Part shown: in pieces, positions 15,848-24,741 of the stretch
Layout: the number at the start of each line of letters is the position of its first letter
Position numbering within the stretch: position 1 is the first letter of the stretch
NCBI RefSeq assembly: GCF_030499535.1
Contig: NZ_JASTLB010000001.1
Location: forward strand, 1,178,001-1,242,000
Direction: 5' to 3'
Source: Streptomyces sp. TG1A-8
GTDB lineage: Bacteria > Actinomycetota > Actinomycetes > Streptomycetales > Streptomycetaceae
Length of the DNA stretch: 64,000 nucleotides
Position numbers and translations under genes: made by a program
The notes under the pieces: model-generated
The model's database searches: none
What the model saw: the letters and a program-made list of their open reading frames with translations, nothing else
What the model was told of the DNA's origin: nothing

Positions 15848-17923
15848 TCAGCTCCCCTTGGCCTCGGACAGCGGCTTGCCGCCGGCCTCGTGGAGCGGCT
15901 TCTTGGCTTCCGGGATGGGCTTCCTGGCCTTCGCGAGCGGCGGCCGCTCGAAGGGGTCGCCGTGCAAGTACCTGCCGAGCGCGGTGAGCGGGAAGACCTG
16001 CCGGTACAGGTGGTAGTTGATGGAGAAGTCCCAGGGGAAGCCGGTCCCGGTGAAGTAGGGCTCGTCCCAGGAGCCGTCCTCCCGCTGGGTCGAAGCCAGC
16101 CACTGGACGCCGCGCTCGACGGCCCTGGAGCCCCGCTCCCCCGCCGCGAGCAGCGCCATCAGCGCCCAGGCGGTCTGCGAGGCGGTGGAGGCGCCCCGGC
16201 CGCTCCACTCCTTGGTGTACCGGTAGGAGCGCAGGTCCTCGCCCCAGCCGCCGTCGTCGTTCTGGACGCTCTCCAGCCAGGTCACGGCCCGGCGGATCGC
16301 CGGGTGCGAACCGGGCAGGCCCGCCGCGGTGAGCGCGGGCACCACCGAGCCGGTGCCGTAGACGTAGTTGACGCCCCAGCGGCCGAACCACGAGCCGTCG
16401 GCCTCCTGTTCGGCCAGCAGCCACTCGACGCCGCGCCGGGTGCGCGGGTCGTGGGCGAGGCCCTCGGCGGCGAGCATCTCCACGACGTGCGCGGTGACGT
16501 CCGCGGAGGGCGGGTCGATGACCTCGCCGAAGTCGCAGAACGGCAGCCGGTTCGGGAACGGGCTGGTGTTGTCGGCGTCGAAGGCCCCCCACGCGCCGTT
16601 CCTCGACTGCATCCCCAGGTTCCAGCGGACCGCGCGCCCGATCGCCCGGTCCACCCGCTCGGGGTCGTGGTGCCTGACCCGGCGCAGTGCGAGGGCGACC
16701 TCGGCGGTGTCGTCGATGTCGGGGTAGTTGTCGTTGTGGAACTCGAACGCCCAGCCCCCCGGAGGAAGCTGGGGCCGCTTCACCGCCCAGTCACCGGGGC
16801 GGACGATCTCCTCGCCGAGCATCCAGTCGGCCGCCTTGACCAGTTGCGGGTGGTCGGCGGGCAGACCGGCGTCGGCCAGCGCGATGGTGGCGAGGCAGGT
16901 GTCCCACACCGGGGACTGGCAGGCCTCGATCATCCGGGCGCCGTCCTCGCGCCAGACCGCGAAGCGGTCCAGCGACTCCAGCCCCGCGCGCATCACGGGG
17001 TGCTGGAGGTCGTAGCCGAGCAGGTGCAGGGCGATGACGGAGTACACGGCCGGGGGCTGGATGCCGCCCCAGCAGCCGTCGTTCTCCTGCCGCTCGATGA
17101 TCCAGCGGGCGGCGGAGTTCACCGCGGCCCCGCGCAGCCGGCGCGGGACGACCTTCCGCAGCCGGTGCAGCGCCTTGTCGATGCGCTGGAAGGCGCCGTC
17201 CCAGCTGGCCGCGGGGGCGAGCGGCTTGGGCGGGTTGGGGTCGGCCGGGTCGGTGTGCAGCTCGTCCAGCGCGAAGGGCGCCGGGCGCACCGGGCGCTTG
17301 GCGGACACGATGGTGAGCGGCACGATGGTCTGCCGGGCCCAGCACCCGAAGTCGTAGATGTTGAGCGGCATCCAGGTGGGGAAGTAGATCAGCTCCGGCG
17401 GCAGCTCGGGCAGGTCCTCCCACTTCCACCAGCCGAACAGGGCGAGCCAGATCCGGGTGAAGACCCGGGAGGCGGCGATGCCGCCCTGTTCCCGGACCCA
17501 CGCCGAGGCCTTCGCCATGTGCGGGGCGTCGGGCGCGTCGCCGGCCAGGCGGAGGGCGACGTACGCCTCGATGGTGGTGGACAGCTCGCCGGGGCCGCCG
17601 TAGAAGGTGGCCCAGGTGCCGTCCTCGCGCTGTTCGCCGCGGACGAACTTGGCGGCGGCCCGGGTGGTCGCCTCGTCGAGGATGCCCAGGAACTGGCGGA
17701 GCAGCAGGTCCTCGGCGTCCATGGTGACGTTCGTCTCGAGGTCCCCCTTCCACCAGCCCTCGGCGTCCTGCCGGGCGAGCAGGAAGTCGGTGGCGCGCCG
17801 CGCGGCGCGTTCGGCGGCTTCGTGCACCCCGGCCGCCGCGGGGGTGGTGATGCGGGTGTCGCTGGCCGCGGCAGCGCGGGGCGGCAGGGCGGCCCCGGTG
17901 CTTCCGTCGGTCGTCGCTGTCAT
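15848..17923 (-). CDS. shc: Squalene-hopene cyclase
   Basis: Membrane-associated class II triterpene cyclase of 691 residues, converting squalene to hopene and hopanol. The catalytic DIDDTAE motif lies at about residue 402. Several QW repeats are visible (QDAEGWWKG, QREDGTWA, QENDGCWGG, QEADGSWFG, QNDDGGWGE, QREDGSWDE). NIYDFGCWARQT and the C-terminal PWDFSINYHLYRQVFP block match Shc. The ATG at 17923 follows GAAGGGGAAG. A Lys/Ala/Pro-rich C-terminal tail of about 35 residues (KPIPEAKKPLHEAGGKPLSEA) is an extension common in Streptomyces. A 116-nt gap separates it from the prenyl synthase; otherwise it is co-directional with the whole operon. Confidence 0.97.
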   Translation of the reverse strand: MTATTDGSTGAALPPRAAAASDTRITTPAAAGVHEAAERAARRATDFLLARQDAEGWWKGDLETNVTMDAEDLLLRQFLGILDEATTRAAAKFVRGEQREDGTWATFYGGPGELSTTIEAYVALRLAGDAPDAPHMAKASAWVREQGGIAASRVFTRIWLALFGWWKWEDLPELPPELIYFPTWMPLNIYDFGCWARQTIVPLTIVSAKRPVRPAPFALDELHTDPADPNPPKPLAPAASWDGAFQRIDKALHRLRKVVPRRLRGAAVNSAARWIIERQENDGCWGGIQPPAVYSVIALHLLGYDLQHPVMRAGLESLDRFAVWREDGARMIEACQSPVWDTCLATIALADAGLPADHPQLVKAADWMLGEEIVRPGDWAVKRPQLPPGGWAFEFHNDNYPDIDDTAEVALALRRVRHHDPERVDRAIGRAVRWNLGMQSRNGAWGAFDADNTSPFPNRLPFCDFGEVIDPPSADVTAHVVEMLAAEGLAHDPRTRRGVEWLLAEQEADGSWFGRWGVNYVYGTGSVVPALTAAGLPGSHPAIRRAVTWLESVQNDDGGWGEDLRSYRYTKEWSGRGASTASQTAWALMALLAAGERGSRAVERGVQWLASTQREDGSWDEPYFTGTGFPWDFSINYHLYRQVFPLTALGRYLHGDPFERPPLAKARKPIPEAKKPLHEAGGKPLSEAKGS

Positions 17924-18039
17924 GGCTTCCCCTTCGTGCAGTCGTGCGAGTCGTGCTGCTGTGGGTCAGCCGTCGGCCGGTGTCCGTCATCCCCCGGCAC
18001 CGGCCGGCGACTATGCGAGGGTCATTCGGCCGATAGTGA

Positions 18040-19173
18040 TCATCTCTTCCGTACGACGACGAAGTCGGCGAGCGCCGTGAACGAGGTCCGCACCCGGTCG
18101 GGCATGTCGACGGCGTCGAGGGCTTCGATGGCGATGGTGTGCTGACGGCGCGCTTCGCCGGCCGTCCAGTCGCGTCCGCCGGCCTCCTCGACGAGGGCGG
18201 CGCGGGCCGCGAACTCCTCCTCGGAGAAGTTCTCGAAGTCGCTGCTCCCGGCGTCGGCGGCGAGGATCTCGCCGAGCCGGTCGGAGGCGGGGCCGCCCGC
18301 CGCGAGCGCCGCCACCACCGGCAGGGACTTCTTGCGCTGGCGCAGGTCGCTCCAGGTCTGCTTGCCGGTGGCCTCCGGGTCGCCCCAGATGCCGAGGAGG
18401 TCGTCGACGGCCTGGAAGGCGAGGCCGAGGTGGTAGCCGTACCTTTCCAGCGCGTCGGCGGTGGCCCCGTCCGCGCCGCCGAGGACGGCGCCGATGGAGG
18501 AGGCGCAGGCGAGCAGGGCGCCCGTCTTGTTGCCCTCCATCTCCAGGCACTCCTCGACGCTGACGCGGTCGCGGTGCTCGTAGGAGATGTCCTGCGCCTG
18601 GCCGTCGATCAGGGCGCGGGTGGCGGTGGTCAGCCGGCGGGCGGCGCGGCCGGCCTCGACCGAACCGAGTTCCAGCAGCACCTCGTTGGCGAGGGCGAAC
18701 AGCGCATCGCCGACCAGGATCGCCTGGGCGGGGCCGTGCACCTTCCAGACGGTGTCGCGGTGCCGGCGCTGCTCGTCGCCGTCCATCAGGTCGTCGTGCA
18801 GCAGCGAGAAGTTGTGCACGAGTTCGACGGCGACGGCTCCCGGGACGCCCGTCTCGGGCGCGGCGCCGGTGACCTCGGCGGACAGGACGGCGAGGGCGGG
18901 GCGCACGGCCTTGCCGCCGTCGCCGTCGGCGGGGTTGCCGACCGCGTCGATCCAGCCGAAGTGGTAGGCGGCGACGGTGTCCATGGGAGGCGCCAGGCGG
19001 TCGACGGCCGCACGCAGGACCGGTGTGGCCAGGGTACGGCCGCGCTCCAGCAGCGCGGTCACGTCCACCGCGGCCCTTGCGGCGGGTGTCGGGGCCGGGG
19101 GCACAGCGGGCACAGTCTCTCCTCTTGTTGCGGTACCGGGGGTGCGGGGGCCTGCCGCCGGCTGATGGCGCAT
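18040..19173 (-). CDS. Polyprenyl (farnesyl-type) diphosphate synthase
   Basis: Trans-prenyl synthase of 377 residues supplying FPP for squalene. The first Asp-rich motif is in LLHDDLMDGD and the second in QAVDDLLGIWGD, with GNKTGALL and GKQTWSDLRQRKKSLPV as further conserved blocks. A roughly 45-residue Pro/Ala-rich N-terminal extension precedes the catalytic fold. Its ATG at 19173 overlaps the hpnE stop by one base (TGATG). Product chain length is inferred from the pathway, not from the sequence. Confidence 0.9.
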   Translation of the reverse strand: MRHQPAAGPRTPGTATRGETVPAVPPAPTPAARAAVDVTALLERGRTLATPVLRAAVDRLAPPMDTVAAYHFGWIDAVGNPADGDGGKAVRPALAVLSAEVTGAAPETGVPGAVAVELVHNFSLLHDDLMDGDEQRRHRDTVWKVHGPAQAILVGDALFALANEVLLELGSVEAGRAARRLTTATRALIDGQAQDISYEHRDRVSVEECLEMEGNKTGALLACASSIGAVLGGADGATADALERYGYHLGLAFQAVDDLLGIWGDPEATGKQTWSDLRQRKKSLPVVAALAAGGPASDRLGEILAADAGSSDFENFSEEEFAARAALVEEAGGRDWTAGEARRQHTIAIEALDAVDMPDRVRTSFTALADFVVVRKR

Positions 19174-20606
19174 CAGGCGGCCTCCTCCAGGGCGAAGAGG
19201 CGGCGGGGGCGGGGCCGGCCCAGGGCGGTCAGCGCGGCGTCGGCCGCGCTCACCCCGCTGCGGACCGCACTCTCCATGGTCGCGGGCCACCCGGTGGCGG
19301 TCCACGCTCCGGCCAGGTACAGGCCGGGGGCCTTGGTGCGGGCGCCGGGCCGCAGCCGCCCGACGCCGGGGGCGGGGGCGAACGTGGCGGTGCGCTCCCG
19401 GGTCACGAAGAAGTCCCGCACCCGGGCCGCGCGGGTCCCGGGGATCAACCGTTCCAGTTCGGGCAGGTAGCGCTCGCGCAGCGCGGCGACCGGCGCGTCG
19501 ATGTCGTCCCACGCGGCGGACTGGGACAGCGCCAGGTACTGGCCGTCGCGCAGCCCGGACGCGTCGGTGCGGTCGAAGACCCACTGCACCGGGGTGCCCA
19601 GGGCCGCGAGGAAGGGCCGGGCGAGCACCTTGCGGTCGTAGACGACGTGCACGTTCAGGATCGGCGCGGTGCCGATCTCCAGCAGCCGCCCGGGGGCGTC
19701 GAGGGCGCCGGGCGGGAGCAGGCCGTGGGTCTCGCGCTGGGGCACGGCGAGGACGACCGCGTCCGCGTGCAGCGTCCCGCCGGGCACCCGGACGCTCCAG
19801 CCTCCGTCCTCGCCGGGGGACACGGAGGTGACGCGCGTACGGGTCTCGGTGCGCACGCCCGCGGAGCCGAGCGCCTCGCGGGCCAGCCGGTCGTGCAGTT
19901 CGCCCAGCGGGACCCGGGCCCAGCCGATGTCGGCCGCGCCCGGTCCGGACAGCAGACCGGTCCTGAACACCATCGCGGCCAGGCCCAGCGAGGCGTCGCC
20001 CGCGACCGCGTTGAGGGTGGCGACCCCGATCAGGTCCCACAGGGCCTCGACGGCGCGCGCCGACTGGCCGTGGGCGGCCAGCCAGCCGCCGAAGTCCCGG
20101 TCGTCCAGGGCGGGGTTGGCGGGGTCGAGCCCCCCGAGCGCGAGCGCGGCCCGGCCGACCGCGGCACGCTCGGCGAGCGAGAGGTGCGGATAGGCGGCCA
20201 GGCTGCGCCCCAGGTGGAGGGGGACGGGCAGCGGGTCGCGCCGCAGCCGTCCGAGCCGCCGCCCCTCGGGCTTGGCGACGTCGACGACGGGCACGTCCAG
20301 GCGGTCCTGCAGCGGTGCCAGCGCCGTGCCCCCGATCCGGTCGAGGAACCAGCGGTAGGCGGTGCAGCAGCGCAGGTACACGTGCTGGCCGTTGTCGACG
20401 GTCAGCTCGCCGCGCCGGAAGGAGAAGGCGAGGCCGCCCAGCCTCGGTCTGCCTTCGAGGAGGGTGACGCGGACGCCCGCGTCGGCGAGCGCGAGCGCGG
20501 CGGTGGTCCCGGCGAGGCCGCCTCCGACCACGACGGCGCTGCGGCCCGCCGTGCCCGCCGCCGGGGCGCCGGTGTGCGCCCCCGTGGGGTGTGGGTCGTC
20601 GCTCAT
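19173..20606 (-). CDS. hpnE: Hydroxysqualene dehydroxylase HpnE
   Basis: FAD-dependent amine-oxidase-fold enzyme of 477 residues, the last step of the HpnCDE route to squalene. The Rossmann motif VVVGGGLAGTTAALALADAG is near residue 25 and is followed by the LEGRPRLGG block. The C-terminal flavin-binding APGLYLAGAWTATGWPATMESA closes the domain. The ATG at 20606 follows GGAAGGACG and overlaps the stop of the DUF6380 gene (ATGA); an in-frame upstream ATG at 20645 lies inside that gene. Soluble or membrane-peripheral. Confidence 0.92.
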   Translation of the reverse strand: MSDDPHPTGAHTGAPAAGTAGRSAVVVGGGLAGTTAALALADAGVRVTLLEGRPRLGGLAFSFRRGELTVDNGQHVYLRCCTAYRWFLDRIGGTALAPLQDRLDVPVVDVAKPEGRRLGRLRRDPLPVPLHLGRSLAAYPHLSLAERAAVGRAALALGGLDPANPALDDRDFGGWLAAHGQSARAVEALWDLIGVATLNAVAGDASLGLAAMVFRTGLLSGPGAADIGWARVPLGELHDRLAREALGSAGVRTETRTRVTSVSPGEDGGWSVRVPGGTLHADAVVLAVPQRETHGLLPPGALDAPGRLLEIGTAPILNVHVVYDRKVLARPFLAALGTPVQWVFDRTDASGLRDGQYLALSQSAAWDDIDAPVAALRERYLPELERLIPGTRAARVRDFFVTRERTATFAPAPGVGRLRPGARTKAPGLYLAGAWTATGWPATMESAVRSGVSAADAALTALGRPRPRRLFALEEAA

Positions 20607-20782
20607 CGTGCGTCCTTCCGTGCGGGCCGTGCGTGCTGCCTGCACGGTGCACGTCCGGCCGTCGCGGTCAGGGACGCCACGCCGGGGCGCGGGGTCGCCC
20701 GCCGCGCCGGGCGGCCGCGGCCGGCGGCGTTCGCGGAACCCGCCGGGCGCGACGGGCGACGGGCTCCGTGCGCACGGCGCAT
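20603..20782 (-). CDS. Small DUF6380-like protein inside the hopanoid operon
   Basis: A 59-residue basic protein (about 16 Arg). The stretch GVASLTATAGRAP followed by a basic tail ending KDAR resembles the DUF6380 proteins found in Streptomyces. It fills the gap between hpnD and hpnE exactly: its ATG shares one base with the hpnD stop (TGATG) and its stop overlaps the hpnE ATG (ATGA). This nesting makes translation likely. No signal or membrane segment. The function is unknown; it may only carry ribosomes into hpnE, or be a small partner of the squalene enzymes. Confidence 0.65.
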   Translation of the reverse strand: MRRAHGARRPSRPAGSANAAGRGRPARRATPRPGVASLTATAGRAPCRQHARPARKDAR

Positions 20783-21744
20783 CAGGCGCGCCTCCTGACG
20801 GTCCGGCGGGCGGCGGTGCGGGCCACGTGCCGGGTGTCGAGGCCGGACAGGCCGCGCACGGCGACGTAGGCCTTCTCGTGCCCGGGCAGCGAGACCCGGC
20901 CGCGCAGCACGGCCTCCGGCTCGCGCTCGATGCGGTCCAGCAGCCGGCGGTAGATGCCCGCCATGGCGGCCACGCACGCGCCGCTGCGCCGGTCGAGCAT
21001 GGGCAGCAGCCGGTAGCCCTCGGCGAAGAGGGCGCGGGCCCGCCGCACCTCGAAGTGCACGAGGCCCGCGAAGTCGGAGCCCTCCGGGGGCACCGGTGCG
21101 CCGAACCCGGCCGAGCAGCCGAACTTGGCCAGGTCGTCGGCGGGCAGGTAGGTGCGCCCGCCCTCGGCGTCCTCGCGGACGTCCCTGAGGATGTTGGTGA
21201 GCTGCAGCGCGAGGCCGAGGGTGTCGGCGTACTCCGGTGCGCGCTCGGTGCCGCGCGCCCCCGGCTCGGTGCCGAACACGCCGAGCGAGAGGCGGCCGAT
21301 GGCGCCGGCCACGCAGCGGCAGTAGACCTTCAGGTCGTCCCAGGTCTCGTAGGCGTGCCCGCGCACGTCCATCTGGACGCCGTCGATCAGCTCGTCCAGG
21401 CCGTCCAGCGGGATCGGGAAGGCGCGGGCGGCGTGGGCGAGGGCGACGGCCACCGGGTCGGTGTCGTCCTCCTCGACCCCGCCCCCGCGGACCCGGGTGA
21501 GCAGTGCCCGGGTCTCCTCCAGCCGCGCGGCCTTGACCTCGTGGGGCAGGTCGCCGTCGCCGATGTCGTCGACGCGCCGGGAGAAGGCGTACAGCGCGGA
21601 CATGGCACGGCGCTTGGGTGCCGGCAGCAGTCTGATGCCGTAGGCGAAGTTGCGGGCCTGCTGCCCGGTGACGGTCTCGCAGTAGCCGTAGGCGGCGAGT
21701 ACCGGTGCCGACACGTGCGGCGGCGCGTCCACGCTCCGGATCAC
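20782..21744 (-). CDS. hpnD: Presqualene diphosphate synthase HpnD
   Basis: Squalene/phytoene-synthase-fold enzyme of 320 residues, condensing two FPP to presqualene diphosphate. The two Asp-rich motifs are RRVDDIGDGD (about residue 56) and LTNILRDVREDAEGGRTYLP. The GTG at 21744 overlaps the hpnC stop (GTGA). The C-terminus is Arg-rich (ARTAARRTVRRRA). Intact. Confidence 0.94.
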   Translation of the reverse strand: MIRSVDAPPHVSAPVLAAYGYCETVTGQQARNFAYGIRLLPAPKRRAMSALYAFSRRVDDIGDGDLPHEVKAARLEETRALLTRVRGGGVEEDDTDPVAVALAHAARAFPIPLDGLDELIDGVQMDVRGHAYETWDDLKVYCRCVAGAIGRLSLGVFGTEPGARGTERAPEYADTLGLALQLTNILRDVREDAEGGRTYLPADDLAKFGCSAGFGAPVPPEGSDFAGLVHFEVRRARALFAEGYRLLPMLDRRSGACVAAMAGIYRRLLDRIEREPEAVLRGRVSLPGHEKAYVAVRGLSGLDTRHVARTAARRTVRRRA

Positions 21745-22652
21745 CTCTCTCCTCGCAGGGTCACGCCCGCCTCACGCAGCAACCGGACCTTGCCGGGGCG
21801 GGGCGGACCGGGCAGTACGTCGTACTCGGCGGCGGCGATCGCCCGGATCGCCGCCCTTCCTCCCGCCACGAACCCCGCGAGCAGCAGCTTCAGCCTGCCG
21901 TGGACGCTACCCACCAGGGGGGCGCCCTCATCCAGCAGCCCGTGGGCGCGTTGGGCTTCGTATGCAACCAGGGCGCGCACCGATGCGCCCGCGGTTTTCG
22001 CGGCGAGGTCGGTTTCCCGGACGTGGAAGCGCCTCATGTCCTCGGCGGGGAGGTAGATGCGGTCGCGGCCGAGGTCCTCGGCGACGTCCTGGAGGTGCTC
22101 GACGATCTGCAGCGCGGTGCACACCGCGTCGGACCGGCGGATCCGCTCGGGGGTGGAGGTGCCGGTGACGGCGAGGACGAGGCGGCCGACGGGGTTGGCG
22201 GACAGTTCGCAGTACGCCAGGAGGTCGTCGTAGGTCTCGTACCGCTTCACCAGCTGGTCCTGGCGGTTGGCGGCGATCAGGCCGAGGAAGGGCTCCGGGG
22301 TCAGGGAGCGCCGGTGGACCGTGGGCTGCAGCCGGCGCAGCAGGGGGTGGCGCGGGGTGCCGCCGAAGACGCGGCGCAGGTCGGTCTCGAAGGCGTCGAG
22401 GAGGACGAGGCGGTCCCCGGCCTCGGCGGCCGGCACGCCGAGGGCGCGGGCGTCGGCTCCGCCGGGGGCCAGGTCGCCGTCGCCGATGTCGTCGACCAGG
22501 CGGGCGAAGCCGTACACGGCCACGAGGTCGTCGCGCCAGGCGCGGGGCAGGAAGAAGGGCGCCACGGGGAAGTTCTCCCGTGCGGCCTTGTCCAGGGTGG
22601 CGCGTTCCAGCGCGGCGCGTTCCGGTGCGGGCGCCGGGGTGGTTCCCGTCAT
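21741..22652 (-). CDS. hpnC: Hydroxysqualene synthase HpnC
   Basis: Squalene-synthase-like enzyme of 303 residues, converting presqualene diphosphate to hydroxysqualene. Motifs: ARLVDDIGDGD (first Asp-rich), YETYDDLLAYCELSANPVGRL, and HLQDVAEDLGRDRIYLP (second Asp-rich). First enzyme gene of the hopanoid operon. ATG 22652 was chosen because the family N-terminus (ERATLDKAARENFPVAPFFLP) follows and because it overlaps the stop of a small upstream frame; ATG 22682 is possible. Confidence 0.93.
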   Translation of the reverse strand: MTGTTPAPAPERAALERATLDKAARENFPVAPFFLPRAWRDDLVAVYGFARLVDDIGDGDLAPGGADARALGVPAAEAGDRLVLLDAFETDLRRVFGGTPRHPLLRRLQPTVHRRSLTPEPFLGLIAANRQDQLVKRYETYDDLLAYCELSANPVGRLVLAVTGTSTPERIRRSDAVCTALQIVEHLQDVAEDLGRDRIYLPAEDMRRFHVRETDLAAKTAGASVRALVAYEAQRAHGLLDEGAPLVGSVHGRLKLLLAGFVAGGRAAIRAIAAAEYDVLPGPPRPGKVRLLREAGVTLRGER

Positions 22653-22723
22653 CGCACGCTGTCCGGGACGGGGACGGCGCATGCTGTGTCGAGCCGGGGA
22701 GTCTCCGTAGCCATTGCCGTCAC
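22649..22723 (-). CDS. Possible 24-residue leader peptide upstream of hpnC
   Basis: A short frame (GTG 22723, or ATG 22714) preceded by GGGAG reads MTAMATETPRLD and ends DSVR. Its TGA overlaps the hpnC ATG (ATGA), matching the coupling style of the rest of the operon. It is too short to judge by codon use. It may serve only as a translation entry point for hpnC, which lacks a good ribosome-binding site of its own. Confidence 0.4.
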   Translation of the reverse strand: MTAMATETPRLDTACAVPVPDSVR

Positions 22724-22855
22724 ATCTCCCGTTCTACACTGCCGACCCAATACACACTATTTCGGACACGCCGCCCGGCCCTCCACAGGACCGCCCGGCG
22801 GAGGGTGTCGCGCATTATCGGCCCACTTGCCGCTTTCCGGGGCCGCTACAGCTTA

Positions 22856-22867
22856 CGTTGTACAACG
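22856..22867. promoter_or_regulatory. 12-bp perfect palindrome upstream of the hopanoid operon
   Basis: CGTTGTACAACG lies about 140 nt upstream of the leader start, in the only intergenic region that can hold the operon promoter. Symmetric and AT-richer than its surroundings, it is a plausible operator. The binding factor is unknown. Confidence 0.4.
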
Positions 22868-22968
22868 CGGCGGGGTCCGGCAGGGTGTCCCGCGCATCAC
22901 AACAACACACCGATCGGCTTCAAAATTCCTTGGAACGCGCGGAGTTGACGTTTCCTTTGCACGTGCGA

Positions 22969-22997
22969 GGCCCCGCCGGAGAGCTTCCGGCGGGGCC
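22969..22997 (-). terminator. 12-bp stem-loop after the ABC exporter ATPase gene
   Basis: GGCCCCGCCGGA pairs exactly with 22986-22997 around GAGCT. It begins 16 nt past the stop of the minus-strand ATPase gene, so it separates the envelope locus from the hopanoid operon promoter. Confidence 0.75.
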
Positions 22998-23012
22998 CTG
23001 GCCGAATTCGGG

Positions 23013-23819
23013 CTACTTGCCCGTGAATTTCTCGTACTCCTTGAGCACCTCGTCCGTGGGGCCGTCCATGCGCAGTTCACCGCGTTCCAGCCACAGGACG
23101 CGATTGCAGGTGTCGCGGATGGACTTGTTGTTGTGACTGACCAGAAACACCGTGCCGGCCTCCTTGCGCAGTTCACGGATGCGTTCCTCGGAACGCTTCT
23201 GGAACTTGCGGTCACCGGTGGCGAGCGCCTCGTCGATCATGAGGACGTCGTGGTCCTTGGCGGCGGCGATGGAGAAGCGCAGCCGGGCCGCCATGCCGGA
23301 GGAGTAGGTGCGCATCGGCAGGGTGATGAAGTCACCCTTCTCGTTGATGCCGGAGAAGTCGACGATGTCCTGGTAACGCTCCTTGACCTCCTCGCGCGAC
23401 ATGCCCATGGCCAAGCCGCCGAGGATGACGTTGCGCTCGCCCGTCAGGTCGTTCATCAAGGCGGCGTTCACACCGAGCAGGGAGGGCTGGCCGTCGGTGT
23501 AGACCTTGCCGCTCTCGGCGGGCAGCAGCCCGGCGATGGCGCGCAGCAGGGTGGACTTGCCGGAGCCGTTGGAGCCGATCAGGCCGATGGCCTCGCCCCG
23601 GTGGGCGACGAAGGAGACACCGCGCACGGCGTGCACCCTGCGCACCCCCCGCGCCGCGTCGTCGGAGCCGCGCCGCAGGATGCGGCTGAGCGCGGCGGTC
23701 GCGCTGCCCCTGCCGGCCCTGGTGCCGTTGACCCGGTAGACGATGTGCAGGTCGTCCGCGATGACCGTCGGGCGGGGGTCCGCGCCGGCGGTGCCCTCCC
23801 GGGAGGTGTGCTCAGCCAC
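23013..23819 (-). CDS. ABC transporter ATPase for polysaccharide/teichoic acid export (TagH-like)
   Basis: ATPase of 268 residues that powers export with the adjacent ABC-2 permease. Walker A is GSNGSGKST, the signature motif YSSGMAARLRFSIA, Walker B DVLMIDEALATGD, and the switch His is in FLVSHNN. The N-terminal insertion and the Ile/Glu-rich tail match TagH/RfbE/Wzt exporters without a long C-terminal carbohydrate-binding domain, so the glycan probably needs no terminal-cap recognition. The GTG start at 23819 overlaps the permease end by 8 nt. The terminator at 22969-22997 follows. Confidence 0.92.
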   Translation of the reverse strand: MAEHTSREGTAGADPRPTVIADDLHIVYRVNGTRAGRGSATAALSRILRRGSDDAARGVRRVHAVRGVSFVAHRGEAIGLIGSNGSGKSTLLRAIAGLLPAESGKVYTDGQPSLLGVNAALMNDLTGERNVILGGLAMGMSREEVKERYQDIVDFSGINEKGDFITLPMRTYSSGMAARLRFSIAAAKDHDVLMIDEALATGDRKFQKRSEERIRELRKEAGTVFLVSHNNKSIRDTCNRVLWLERGELRMDGPTDEVLKEYEKFTGK

Positions 23820-24741
23820 GGCCGTACCGCTCCTCCGCCTTCCAGAAGTACACGAAACCGCCGGCGAAGACGGCCACGGCCCAGAACAGGGCGATGACCC
23901 ACACGTGCGGCGGCAGGTTCCGGGCGCCGTACCCGTCGATCAGCGCGAAGCGCATCAGGTCCATGTAGACCGCGGCCGGGTTCACCTGGAGCACCCGGAC
24001 GATCCACTCGGGCCGGCCCTCCAGCATCTTGTGGATGGAGAACATGACGCCGGAGGTGTACATCCAGGTCCGCAGGATGAACGGCATCAGCTGGGCGAGG
24101 TCCGGGGTCTTGGCACCCATGCGGGCCACGATCAGCGTCAGGCCGGTGTTGAACAGGAACTGCAGGGCCAGCACGGGCACGATCAGCAGCCAGGACGGGC
24201 CCGGGTAGCTGCCGAAGCCGATCGCCACGACGAACAGCACGATCATCGAGAACAGCAGCTGCTGGAGCTGCTGGAGCGAGAAGGAGACGGGCAGCGAGGC
24301 GCGCGGGAAGTGCAGGGCGCGCACCAGACCGAGGTTGCCGGAGATCGCCCGCACGCCCGACATCACCGAACTCTGCGTGAAGGTGAAGACGAACACGCCG
24401 GTGACCAGGAACGGGATGTACACGTCGTGGGACATGCCCCTGCTGGCCTTCAGGATCAGGCCGAAGATGAAGTAGTACACGGCCGCGTTCAGCAGCGGTG
24501 TGGCCACCTGCCACAGCTGCCCGAGCTTGGCCTGGCTGTACTGCGCCGTCAGCTTCGCCTGGGAGAAGGCGAGGATGAAGTGGCGCCGTCCCCACAGCTG
24601 ACGGACGTACTCCACGAGCGAGGGCCGGGCGCCGCTCACGGTGAGCCCGTACTTGGCGGCGAGCTGCGCCGCCGTCAGTCCCTCGTCGGGCGACGGGGCC
24701 GCGCTCACCGCGACACCGCCGTCATGCGCTGTCTCACTCAC
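23812..24741 (-). CDS. ABC-2 permease for polysaccharide/teichoic acid export (TagG-like)
   Basis: Integral membrane protein of 309 residues with about six hydrophobic segments after a cytoplasmic N-terminus. Features of the TagG/Wzm family: LTAQYSQAKLGQLWQVATPLLNA near residue 63, and NPAAVYMDLMRFALIDG near 254. With the ATPase it would flip a lipid-linked glycan across the membrane. GTG 24741 was chosen. A 10-bp direct repeat (GTGAGTGAGA) covers this start and recurs 14 bp upstream; the upstream copy is out of frame. Confidence 0.92.
   Translation of the reverse strand: MSETAHDGGVAVSAAPSPDEGLTAAQLAAKYGLTVSGARPSLVEYVRQLWGRRHFILAFSQAKLTAQYSQAKLGQLWQVATPLLNAAVYYFIFGLILKASRGMSHDVYIPFLVTGVFVFTFTQSSVMSGVRAISGNLGLVRALHFPRASLPVSFSLQQLQQLLFSMIVLFVVAIGFGSYPGPSWLLIVPVLALQFLFNTGLTLIVARMGAKTPDLAQLMPFILRTWMYTSGVMFSIHKMLEGRPEWIVRVLQVNPAAVYMDLMRFALIDGYGARNLPPHVWVIALFWAVAVFAGGFVYFWKAEERYGRG

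Noticed and set aside
14090..18145. A 1351-codon plus-strand frame opposite hpnH, hpnG and shc
   Set aside because: Complete shadow of well-supported hopanoid genes, with no recognisable motif.
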